From: Xanthobacter dioxanivorans
Lineage (GTDB): Bacteria; Pseudomonadota; Alphaproteobacteria; Rhizobiales; Xanthobacteraceae
DNA: 64,000 bases
Reading direction: 5' to 3'
Assembly: GCF_016807805.1 (NCBI RefSeq)
Contig: NZ_CP063362.1
Location: forward strand, 310,001-374,000
The number at the start of each line of letters is the position of its first letter. The stretch's first letter is position 1. Under the pieces are notes generated by a model. That model worked only from the letters and a program-made list of their open reading frames with translations, was not told where the DNA came from and did not search any database. Both the position numbers and the translations under genes were made by a program. Below, piece by piece: positions 34,883 to 42,671 of this stretch.

Positions 34883-35608
34883 ATGGCGCATGATTTCAAC
34901 GACCGGGTCATCTGGATCACCGGCGCCGGCGGCGCCCTTGGCCGGGCCAGCGCCGAGACGCTGGCCGCGCAGGGCGCGACCGTCATCGCCTCCGGCCGGC
35001 GGGCAGAGACGCTGCCCTCGGCCGCACGCATCGTGCCGCTCGCCGTGGACATCACCGATGCCGCCGCCGTCGATGCCGCCGCGGCAGAGATCGTAAAGCG
35101 CTTCGGCCGGCTGGACGGGGTGGTGACCTCCACCAACCTGCCCATCTTCGGTGACTTCCTGAAGCTCGCTGATGCCGACTGGCTGAAGGTGATCGACGCC
35201 AAGCTGCTCGGCACCGTGCGCGTGGTGCGCGCGGCGCTGCCGCATCTCATTGCCTCCGGTAAGGGGAGCGTGGTGGTGCTGAGCGGGCGCGGCGGCATCG
35301 AACCTTCGCCGCAGCATCTGCCCGGCTCCAGCGTGAACGCGGCGCTGATCCTGCTGGTGCGGGGACTGGGCACGGTCTACGGGCCGCAGGGCGTGCGGGT
35401 GAATGCCGTGTCCCCCGGCCCCATCAAGTCGCCCCGGCTCGATGCGCTGAATGCCGCCGGCACCGGCGCGCCGCCCGACACCGCCCTCCCCGGCCCCGGC
35501 CTTCCCACGGACGTGGCGGACGCGGTGGCGTTCCTGCTGTCCGACGAGGCGCGCTACATCACCGGCTCGAACCTGTTCGTGGATGGTGGCGGACGCGCGC
35601 TCGCCTGA
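34883..35608 (+). CDS. SDR-fold oxidoreductase lacking the YxxxK pair
   Basis: 241 aa with a normal cofactor motif TGAGGALG (13-20) and SDR C-terminus (RVNAVSPGPIKSPRLDAL, ITGSNLFVDGG). At the catalytic site the usual Y-x3-K is replaced: the aligned stretch HLPGSSVNAALILLVRGL has G148 and N152. It may therefore be a non-oxidoreductase SDR or use a different mechanism. Last plus-strand gene of this operon, convergent with the rhodanese gene. Confidence 0.85.
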   Translation: MAHDFNDRVIWITGAGGALGRASAETLAAQGATVIASGRRAETLPSAARIVPLAVDITDAAAVDAAAAEIVKRFGRLDGVVTSTNLPIFGDFLKLADADWLKVIDAKLLGTVRVVRAALPHLIASGKGSVVVLSGRGGIEPSPQHLPGSSVNAALILLVRGLGTVYGPQGVRVNAVSPGPIKSPRLDALNAAGTGAPPDTALPGPGLPTDVADAVAFLLSDEARYITGSNLFVDGGGRALA

Positions 35609-35628
35609 TCCGATTGCGCCGCAAAAAC

Positions 35629-35662
35629 AGAAGGCCGCCGGATCGTGGTCCCGCGGCCTTCT
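35629..35662 (-). terminator. Terminator between convergent SDR and rhodanese genes
   Basis: AGAAGGCCGC (35629-35638) and GCGGCCTTCT (35653-35662) form a perfect 10-bp stem with a 14-base loop. On the minus strand the hairpin is followed by GTTTTTG, a U-tract, so it should terminate the rhodanese transcript. On the plus strand no T-run follows, although the stem may still act on the SDR operon. Confidence 0.75.
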
Positions 35663-35666
35663 CGCG

Positions 35667-37304
35667 TCAGGAATAGACCTTGAAGGCGATGGTGTCGTCG
35701 CGCTCGATCTGGCGGATCAGGTCGATCTCCCAGTCGAGATAGCGGCGGAAGGCGGCATGGCGGTCGCCGGCCTCCTGATAGGGAGAACGCCACACATCAT
35801 CGGCGGCATGGAGCAAAGCGGTCTCGCCGGTCTCCAGCGGCAGGCCGATGGCCTTCCAGGCCGCCGTCCCGCCCTCCAGCACCGAGACCTGTCGGCCGGA
35901 CCCCGCCAGCTCCGCCACGGCCAGCGCCGCGAGCTTGCCATCCGCCGAGGTGAGCACCAGCGGGCGCGGCGGCAGCGTGTCCAACCCCTCCGGCAGGCGA
36001 GCGCGCACGGCGAAGCGGGCGCCGGGAATGTGTCCAGCCGCATAGGCGAGACTCGTGTCGAGATCGAGCACCACCACCGCATCCCGGGCGATGAGCCGCT
36101 CGAGCCCCGGCACCTGCGTCGCCGCCACGGTGGGGGCACCGCCGAGCACGACCTGCGGCTCCGGTCCCTTCTCCAGCCGGTCGGCGGCATCGAGGCCCAG
36201 CACATAGACCTCGCCGACACCGAGCTGGATGAGCCACGAGGCGGTGATGGCGGCGCGCACGCCGTCGGCATCGTCCACCAGCACGATGCGGGCGTTGCGC
36301 GTGCCCACCCAGCGGTCGGTGGCCTGCACCAACTGGCCGCCTTCCGCCCACAGGGCTCCGGGCAAATGGCCGGCCTCGTATTCGGCGCGGGTGCGCACAT
36401 CCAGCACATAGAGGGTACGCGCGTCGCGCTCCGCCTCGAAGCGGGCAAGACCCTCGCGGTCGAGCGTGCGGATGCCGAAGCGCCGGGTGAGGCGGGCGAC
36501 GCTGGCGCGCGCCTTCTCCAGCTCGGCGGGACCGGGGGCGGGCACTTCCGCGCGGTCGCCATGGGCGAGGTCGTAGCCCTCGAACAACCACGCCATGGTG
36601 CCGTTCTCCAGCGCCACCACGGTGTTGGGAAAGCCGGCATTGATGAGCGCCTGCGCGCCGATGATGGAGCGGGTGCGGCCCGCGCAGTTCACCACCACCA
36701 GCGTGTCGTCAGAGGGCACGAGCCCATGGACGCGGAACGGCAGCTCCGCGTTGGGCACCGCATGGGCGCCGGGAATGTGGAAATTCTCGAATTCCTGGAA
36801 GGTCCGCCCGTCGAGGATCACGATGTCCTCGCCACGATCGAGACGCTCCTTGACCTCGCGGGCCGGCAGGCGGGGCGTGCCATAGGCGTGCTCCACGAAT
36901 TCGCCGAACGCCTTGGAGAGCACGTTCGAGCCGGTATAGGCGATGCCCCCCGCCGCCTCCCAGGCGGCGACGCCGCCATCCAGCACGGACACGTCGGAAT
37001 AGCCTAGTTCGGAGAGCCGGCGGGCCGCGCGGGTGGCAAGGTCGCCGACGCCGGAATCCGTCACCACCACCGGCGCGCCGAACCGCGGCAGCAGGGCGGC
37101 GGCGCGCAGCTCGATCTGGCCCAGGGGCAGCGGAACGGACTGGAGGATGTGGCCGTCGCGGGAGCGCACGCCCTCCTCGCGGGCATCCACCAGCGCGACT
37201 TCTCCGCCGCCGGCCAGAAGGTTTCGCAAGTCCTCGACGGCGATGAGTCGATTGGGCTCCGCCAGTTCGGCGGACGGGGTCTGGAGCGCGGCGGTCGCGG
37301 TCAT
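35667..37304 (-). CDS. Four-domain rhodanese sulfurtransferase
   Basis: 545 aa with four successive rhodanese-like domains (about 15-125, 140-250, 275-375, 390-495). Only domain 2 keeps the active-site cysteine, C207 in VVVNCAGRTRSIIG. Domains 1, 3 and 4 have TDSGVGDLA, VDDADGVRA and TSADGKLAA at that position. It should carry persulfide on C207, with the others structural or regulatory. Transcribed divergently from the LLM monooxygenase at 37439. Rhodaneses often accompany family 2A encapsulins, present about 4 kb away. Confidence 0.88.
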   Translation of the reverse strand: MTATAALQTPSAELAEPNRLIAVEDLRNLLAGGGEVALVDAREEGVRSRDGHILQSVPLPLGQIELRAAALLPRFGAPVVVTDSGVGDLATRAARRLSELGYSDVSVLDGGVAAWEAAGGIAYTGSNVLSKAFGEFVEHAYGTPRLPAREVKERLDRGEDIVILDGRTFQEFENFHIPGAHAVPNAELPFRVHGLVPSDDTLVVVNCAGRTRSIIGAQALINAGFPNTVVALENGTMAWLFEGYDLAHGDRAEVPAPGPAELEKARASVARLTRRFGIRTLDREGLARFEAERDARTLYVLDVRTRAEYEAGHLPGALWAEGGQLVQATDRWVGTRNARIVLVDDADGVRAAITASWLIQLGVGEVYVLGLDAADRLEKGPEPQVVLGGAPTVAATQVPGLERLIARDAVVVLDLDTSLAYAAGHIPGARFAVRARLPEGLDTLPPRPLVLTSADGKLAALAVAELAGSGRQVSVLEGGTAAWKAIGLPLETGETALLHAADDVWRSPYQEAGDRHAAFRRYLDWEIDLIRQIERDDTIAFKVYS

Positions 37305-37352
37305 GGGCGGTCTCCGGGAAGGGGTGGGCAGCCATCCTTCCTGTCTTTTTCT

Positions 37353-37372
37353 ATAAATTCAATTGAATTTAT
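37353..37372. promoter_or_regulatory. Perfect 20-bp AT-rich palindrome in a divergent promoter
   Basis: ATAAATTCAA is followed directly by its reverse complement TTGAATTTAT. It lies between the divergent rhodanese (start 37304) and LLM monooxygenase (start 37439) genes. A TTGACT hexamer starts at its right edge (37372). Size, symmetry and location suit a dimeric regulator controlling both directions. Confidence 0.6.
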
Positions 37373-37438
37373 TGACTAATATAAGAGGTGCTGATTTTCT
37401 GCGGGCACGCCGCCCCGAACGGAACCGGAAACCGACCC

Positions 37439-38887
37439 ATGACGCAGACGCCCGCCCCGGACAGCACCGGCCCCGCCGCCGGTTCAAAGAAGGAAATCCG
37501 CGTCAACGCCTTCGCCATGGCGACGCCGGTGCATCACTCGCCCGGCCTGTGGCGGCATCCGGAAGACCGCTCGCTCGACTACACGACGCTCGGCTACTGG
37601 ACCGACCTTGCCCGCACGCTGGAAAACGGCGGCTTCGACGCGCTGTTCGTCGCCGACAGCATGGCCTCCAACGATGTCTATGGCGGCTCCTACCATGCGG
37701 CGCTGAAGGTGGGCGCGCAGATCCCCAAGCTCGACCCCATCGTGGCGGTGTCGGCCATGGCGCGGGTGACGCGGCATCTCGGCTTCGGCATCACCAGCAA
37801 CGCGCTCTACGAGCCGCCCTACCCCTTCGCCCGCCGCATGTCGACGCTCGACCACCTCACCAAGGGGCGCATCGGCTGGAACATCGTCACCGGCCACACC
37901 AGCTCCGGCTCCCGCGCCGTGGGCGAGAAGGCGCTGACGCCCCACGATGCGCGCTACGGCATCGCCGACGAATATCTCGATGCCGTCTACGCCCTCTGGG
38001 AAGGCAGCTGGGATGATGACGCCGCGGTGCGCGACCGCGCGAACCGCGTCTTCGCCGATCCGGCGAAGGTGCGCCCCATCGTCCATCGCGGCCAGCATTT
38101 CCAGGTGGAGGCGATCCACCTCTCCGAGCCGTCGCCCCAGCGCACGCCCGTCCTGTTCCAGGCCGGCGCCTCCACCCGTGGCCGGGCCTTCGCCGCCCGC
38201 CATGCGGAATGCATCTTCGTGAGCGGGCCGACGCCCAACGTCATCGCGCCCGTGGTGGCCGACACCCGCGCCCGCGCCGCCGCGCTGGGACGCGACCCGA
38301 AGGAAATCCTGTTCTTCTCCATGGCCACCACCATCGTCGGTGCCACGGAGGAAGAGGCGCGGGAGAAGCTGGAGAGCTACCGCCGCTTCCTCAATCCCGA
38401 GGCGGCGCTGATCCTGTTCTCGGGCTGGACCGGCATCGATTTCTCCAAGCACGATCTGGACGCCCCCATCCGCTTCGACGACCGCTCGCAGGGGCTCGTC
38501 TCCGCGCTGGAAGCCTTCTCCATCGCCGATCCGAACCGGGTGTGGACGGTGCGCGAACTCGCCGAGCACAATGCCATCGGCGGGCGCGGTCCGGTCTTCA
38601 TCGGCTCTGCCACGCAGGTGGCGGACCAGATCGAGGCCTGGGTGGAGGCCACCGACGTGGACGGCCTCAATCTCAGCTACGCGGTGACGCCCGGCGGCTA
38701 TGCGGATTTCGACGCGCTGGTGGTGCCCGAGCTGCGCCGGCGCGGCCGCTTCAAGGCCGATTACGCCGCCGGCACGCTCCGCGAGAAGCTCTATGGCCCC
38801 GGCCGCAGCCGCCTGCCGCAGAGCCACCCCGCCGCCGCCTTCCGCCCCGCCGCTGCACCCGTCGCCGCCGCGCGCGCGGCGGTCTGA
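37439..38887 (+). CDS. LLM flavin-dependent monooxygenase (NtaA/SnaA type)
   Basis: 482 aa. FMN/substrate-site motifs: FDALFVADSMASNDVYGGSY, KGRIGWNIVTGHTSSGSRAV, RTPVLFQAGASTRGRAFAAR. The first 15 residues and an Ala/Pro-rich C-terminal tail (AAAPVAAARAAV) are outside the conserved core. ATG 37439 is preferred to an upstream in-frame start at 37388, which adds a non-family leader. Closely related to the gene at 39118, probably by duplication. Confidence 0.86.
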   Translation: MTQTPAPDSTGPAAGSKKEIRVNAFAMATPVHHSPGLWRHPEDRSLDYTTLGYWTDLARTLENGGFDALFVADSMASNDVYGGSYHAALKVGAQIPKLDPIVAVSAMARVTRHLGFGITSNALYEPPYPFARRMSTLDHLTKGRIGWNIVTGHTSSGSRAVGEKALTPHDARYGIADEYLDAVYALWEGSWDDDAAVRDRANRVFADPAKVRPIVHRGQHFQVEAIHLSEPSPQRTPVLFQAGASTRGRAFAARHAECIFVSGPTPNVIAPVVADTRARAAALGRDPKEILFFSMATTIVGATEEEAREKLESYRRFLNPEAALILFSGWTGIDFSKHDLDAPIRFDDRSQGLVSALEAFSIADPNRVWTVRELAEHNAIGGRGPVFIGSATQVADQIEAWVEATDVDGLNLSYAVTPGGYADFDALVVPELRRRGRFKADYAAGTLREKLYGPGRSRLPQSHPAAAFRPAAAPVAAARAAV

Positions 38888-38905
38888 CTTCCCGGGAGAA
38901 AGCGC

Positions 38906-39100
38906 ATGTCCGCCGATGCCTTCGGAGCCATGGCCCTCATGTTCGGAGCCGTCTGCCCCGGCGAAACCCGGCCCGCGCTGGCTCCAGCGCCTCGCAATGA
39001 TCTGCGCCTGAGCACGGCGCCCCGCGCATCCGGGGCCACGGCACCCGTCCTGCGACAGGTCTCGCTCGGCGCGACCCTCGCGTCTCTGCTCCAGCGCTGA
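38906..39100 (+). CDS. Small 64-aa ORF between two LLM genes
   Basis: MSADAFGAMALMFGAVCPGE followed by an Ala/Pro/Arg-rich tail ending LGATLASLLQR. GGGAGA precedes the ATG and the ORF fits exactly between the two monooxygenase genes in the same direction (18-base gaps). No domain is recognised. It could be a genuine small protein or a fortuitous frame in GC-rich DNA. Confidence 0.4.
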   Translation: MSADAFGAMALMFGAVCPGETRPALAPAPRNDLRLSTAPRASGATAPVLRQVSLGATLASLLQR

Positions 39101-39117
39101 CCCTGGAAAGGCCCGCC

Positions 39118-40497
39118 ATGACCCGTCAGATCCGCCTCAACGGCTTCATCGGTTTCAGCCCGGTGCATCTCTCGCCCGGCCTGTGGGCCCACCCCGCGAG
39201 CCGGGGCGCCGATTACAACACGCTCGATTACTGGGTGGACATCGCCAAGGTGCTGGAGCGCGGCAAGTTCGATGCCCTGTTCATCGCCGACGGCATCGGC
39301 GTGCATGACGTCTATGGCGGCAACGCGGACGGGGCGATCCGCTCCGGCGCGCAACTCCCCAAGCTCGATCCGCTGATGCTGGTGTCCGCCCTCGCCCACG
39401 AGACGAAGGACCTGGGCTTCGGCATCACCGCCTCCACCAGCCACGAGTTGCCCGCCGTGCTCGCCCGGCGCTTCTCGTCGCTGGACCATTTCACGCAAGG
39501 CCGCATCGGCTGGAACATCGTGACCGGCTATTCCGACAGCGGAGCCCGCGCCGTGGGGCGCGAGAAGGTGATCGCCCACGACACGCGCTATGATCGCGCC
39601 GACGAATTCCTCGAGGTCGCCTACAAGCTGTGGGAAGGCTCGTGGGAGGACGCTGCCGTGGTGCGCGACCGCGCCTCTGGCACCTTCGCCGATCCCTCCA
39701 GGGTCCACCGTGTGCGGCATGAAGGCCGGCACTTCGACATCGACACCATCCACCTCACCGAGCCCTCGCTCCAGCGCACGCCCTATCTGTTCCAGGCCGG
39801 AGCCTCGCCGCGCGGGCGGGCGTTCGCGGCGCGGCACGCGGAGGCGGTGTTCGTGGGCGGGCCGACCCCGGCGAGCATCGCACCGGGCATCGCCGACATC
39901 CGGGCGCGGGCGGCGGCGCTGGGGCGCGATCCGCGCGACATTGCCGTCTTCACCCTCGCCACCGCCATCCCCGCCCGCAGCCGGGCGGAGGCGGAAAACA
40001 AGCTCGCCGACTATCGCCGCTACACCGACCCCGACGGTGTGCTGGCGCTGTTCTCCGGCTGGACCGGCATCGATTTTTCCGCCTTCGACCTCGACGCTCC
40101 GCTGACCCTCAGCGAAGTCAAGGAGAATGCCGTGCAATCTCTGCTCGAGACCTTCACGGTGGCGGAGCCGGACCGGGTGTGGACGCTGCGCGAGATCATC
40201 GCCCACAACGGCATCGGCGGGCGCGGCCCGCTCTTCGCCGGCACGCCGGCCGACATCGCCGACGAGCTGGAAGCCTGGGTGGAGGCCGCGGACGTGGACG
40301 GATTCAACCTCTCCCACGCCTTCTTCCCGGACACCTTCACCGACGTGGTGGACCTGCTGGTGCCAGAGCTGCAGCGCCGGGGCCTCTACAAGCAGGACTA
40401 CGCGCCCGGCACCTTGCGCGGGAAGCTCTCCGGCTCCGACCGACTGAAGGAGACCCATGCCGGCGCCGCATATCGCAGGCTCAGCGCGGCCGCGTGA
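39118..40497 (+). CDS. LLM flavin-dependent monooxygenase, paralogue of previous
   Basis: 459 aa. Parallel motifs to the 37439 gene: FDALFIADGIGVHDVYGGNA, QGRIGWNIVTGYSDSGARAV, RTPYLFQAGASPRGRAFAAR, FSGWTGIDFSAFDLDAPL. Probable FMNH2-dependent C-S bond-cleaving or sulfone-forming enzyme. Retention of two similar copies in one operon suggests divergent substrate ranges. No flavin reductase gene is visible in the window. Confidence 0.87.
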   Translation: MTRQIRLNGFIGFSPVHLSPGLWAHPASRGADYNTLDYWVDIAKVLERGKFDALFIADGIGVHDVYGGNADGAIRSGAQLPKLDPLMLVSALAHETKDLGFGITASTSHELPAVLARRFSSLDHFTQGRIGWNIVTGYSDSGARAVGREKVIAHDTRYDRADEFLEVAYKLWEGSWEDAAVVRDRASGTFADPSRVHRVRHEGRHFDIDTIHLTEPSLQRTPYLFQAGASPRGRAFAARHAEAVFVGGPTPASIAPGIADIRARAAALGRDPRDIAVFTLATAIPARSRAEAENKLADYRRYTDPDGVLALFSGWTGIDFSAFDLDAPLTLSEVKENAVQSLLETFTVAEPDRVWTLREIIAHNGIGGRGPLFAGTPADIADELEAWVEAADVDGFNLSHAFFPDTFTDVVDLLVPELQRRGLYKQDYAPGTLRGKLSGSDRLKETHAGAAYRRLSAAA

Positions 40498-40540
40498 GTG
40501 GCCAAAAGCGTCGCGCAATCTGTCGCTCGGCTAATGTCTA

Positions 40541-40557
40541 TTAATTCGCGTGATTAA
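40541..40557. promoter_or_regulatory. Inverted repeat before the encapsulin operon
   Basis: TTAAT (40541-40545) and ATTAA (40553-40557) flank a 7-base spacer in the only AT-rich patch between the LLM gene and the serine acetyltransferase gene. It is weaker than the palindrome at 37353 but of the same character and position. Confidence 0.3.
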
Positions 40558-40618
40558 CTGGACAATACAGCTTGGCCGTGTCATCCATGGTGCATCGGCG
40601 CGCAAGAGGGGGCATCCG

Positions 40619-41731
40619 GTGACGGCCAAGGGACGCGACGGCCAGATACGAGAAGGCCAGATACGCGACGGCTACGGGATGTTCGATCGTGCCGAACCGG
40701 TCGGCGGCGTCGCTTTCCACGATGGCGATCGGAGCGATGGGGGCGCGGGCGGCAGCCCTCCACCCTCGGGCTGGAACCTCGCCCCGGTGGTCGCGGCGCT
40801 GAAGCTGTCGCGGGATGTGCAGCACAACATCCGCCATCGCGGCCTGCTGCGCCCGCCGCCCTCCCGCGAGGCCATCGTTTCCGCCCTGCAGGGGCTCGCC
40901 GCAGCGTTGTTTCCGGCCCATTACGGACCGCCGGGGCTCGCCGCCGAGACCATCGACTATTTCGTCGGCGCCACCCTCAACGACGCGCTCACCACCCTCG
41001 CGGAGCAGACCCGGCGCAGCCTGCCCTTCTCCACCCGGGAGGCGCGCTCCGAGGCGGCATTCGAGCGCGAGGCCATCGACATCGTCCGCGCCTTCGCCCA
41101 GCAATTGCCGGAGATCCGCGCGCTCCTCGTCAGCGACATCCGCGCGGCCTATGAGAACGATCCGGCGGCCACGGGCTTCGCCGAGATCCTGCTGGTCTAT
41201 CCCGGGCTCACGGCGGTGGTACACCACCGCATCGCCCATGCGCTCTATGGGCTCGGCGCCGGCTTCCTCGCTCGCCTCATCTCCGACATCGCCCATTCGC
41301 GCACCGGCATCGACATCCACCCCGGCGCCGCCATCGGCGGCAGCTTCTTCATCGATCACGGCACCGGCGTCGTCATCGGCGAGACCACCATCATCGGCGA
41401 GCGGGTGCGGCTCTATCAGGCGGTGACGCTGGGCGCGCGCAATTTCCCGACCGACGCCTCGGGCGCCATCATCAAGGGCGCGCCGCGTCATCCCATCATC
41501 GAGGACGACGTGGTGATCTATTCCGGCGCCACCGTGCTCGGGCGCATCACCATCGGCCGTGGTTCGAGCATCGGCGGCAATGTCTGGCTCACCCATTCGG
41601 TGCCGCCGGGCAGCCATCTCACGCAGGCGCAGAACCGCTCGGTGGGCGGCGCGGGAGACCCCGCGCCCCGATCGCCCGCGAGCAACGGGGCGCGCCACAC
41701 CAGCCTTTCAACGGGGAACCCGAATGACTGA
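40619..41731 (+). CDS. srpH: Serine O-acetyltransferase, SrpH/EpsC type
   Basis: About 370 aa. The C-terminal left-handed beta-helix carries hexapeptide repeats (IDIHPGAAIGGSFFIDHGTG, VVIGETTIIGERVRLYQAVT, IEDDVVIYSGATVLG, IGRGSSIGGNVWL). The catalytic D-H pair is in FFIDHGTG. It makes O-acetylserine, the acceptor for sulfide in cysteine synthesis. The long N-terminal domain is typical of SATs linked to encapsulin. The start is uncertain: GTG 40619 has AGAGGGGG upstream, ATG 40679 is an alternative. It overlaps the shell gene by 8 bases. Confidence 0.88.
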   Translation: MTAKGRDGQIREGQIRDGYGMFDRAEPVGGVAFHDGDRSDGGAGGSPPPSGWNLAPVVAALKLSRDVQHNIRHRGLLRPPPSREAIVSALQGLAAALFPAHYGPPGLAAETIDYFVGATLNDALTTLAEQTRRSLPFSTREARSEAAFEREAIDIVRAFAQQLPEIRALLVSDIRAAYENDPAATGFAEILLVYPGLTAVVHHRIAHALYGLGAGFLARLISDIAHSRTGIDIHPGAAIGGSFFIDHGTGVVIGETTIIGERVRLYQAVTLGARNFPTDASGAIIKGAPRHPIIEDDVVIYSGATVLGRITIGRGSSIGGNVWLTHSVPPGSHLTQAQNRSVGGAGDPAPRSPASNGARHTSLSTGNPND

Positions 41732-42671
41732 AGAGCCTGCCATCAGAAGGACATTGAACGAGGCCGCCGCCCGGCAGCTCGCCAATGCCACGAAGACCCG
41801 CGCGCAATGGTCCGGCATCACGCCGCGCTGGCTCGTTTCCTTCCTGCCGTGGACACCGGTGGAAGCCGGCATCTACCGCCTCAACCGCGTCAAGGAAGCC
41901 AACGGCGAGATCGCCGCCGACGTGGAATGCTCGCCCCGCCGCGACCAGGACCCGGACCTGCCGGAGACCTTCGTGGACTATGACGAGGCGCCGCGGGAAT
42001 ATTCCCTCAATGCGGTGACCACCATCCTCGACGTGCAGACCCGCGTCTCGGACCTCTATTCCCACCCCTACGACCAGATTCAGGAGCAGCTGCGCCTCCT
42101 CATCGAGAAGGTGAAGGAGAAGCAGGAGGCCGAGCTCATCAACAATGCCGAGTACGGCCTTCTGACCAACGCGGCGCCCTCGCAGAAGATTGCCACCCGC
42201 ACCGGCGCGCCGACGCCGGACGATCTCGACGAACTCATCACCAAGGTGTGGAAGGAGCCGGCCTTCTTCCTCGCCCATCCGCGCGCCATCGCCGCCTTCG
42301 GCCGCGAATGCACCCGCCGCGGCGTGCCGCCGCCCACGGTGACGCTGTTCGGCACCCCGTTCCTCACCTGGCGGGGATTGCCGCTGGTGCCGTCCGACAA
42401 GCTCTATGTGGACGAGAACGGCAAGACCAACATCCTACTGCTGCGCACCGGCGAGAAGAAGCAAGGCGTCATCGGCCTGTTCCAGCCGGGCGTTCCCGGC
42501 GAGGTGGCGCCCAGCCTCTCGGTCCGCTTCATGGGCATCAACCGCAAGGCCATCGCCTCCTATCTGGTCTCGCTCTACTGCTCGGCCGCCGTGCTCACCC
42601 ACGATGCGCTGGCGGTGCTCACCGATGTCGAGGTCGGCAAGTATCATGCCTATCCTGACACCTACGCCTGA
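41724..42671 (+). CDS. srpI: Family 2A encapsulin shell protein (SrpI-like)
   Basis: 315 aa, HK97-fold shell protein. The N-terminus (RRTLNEAAARQLANATKTRA, QWSGITPRWLVSFLPWTPVE) and the body (ATRTGAPTPDDLDELITKVW, LFGTPFLTWRGLPLVPSDK) match SrpI-type encapsulins. These form 60-subunit protein cages that enclose a cysteine desulfurase and respond to sulfur starvation. The neighbours (serine acetyltransferase upstream, desulfurase overlapping downstream) are the diagnostic context. It overlaps both genes, so shell and cargo are translationally coupled. Confidence 0.9.
   Translation: MTEEPAIRRTLNEAAARQLANATKTRAQWSGITPRWLVSFLPWTPVEAGIYRLNRVKEANGEIAADVECSPRRDQDPDLPETFVDYDEAPREYSLNAVTTILDVQTRVSDLYSHPYDQIQEQLRLLIEKVKEKQEAELINNAEYGLLTNAAPSQKIATRTGAPTPDDLDELITKVWKEPAFFLAHPRAIAAFGRECTRRGVPPPTVTLFGTPFLTWRGLPLVPSDKLYVDENGKTNILLLRTGEKKQGVIGLFQPGVPGEVAPSLSVRFMGINRKAIASYLVSLYCSAAVLTHDALAVLTDVEVGKYHAYPDTYA

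Noticed and set aside
40550..41731. Earlier start (40550) for the serine acetyltransferase gene
   Set aside because: It would include the AT-rich inverted repeat and lacks a ribosome site; GTG 40619 has AGAGGGGG at suitable distance.
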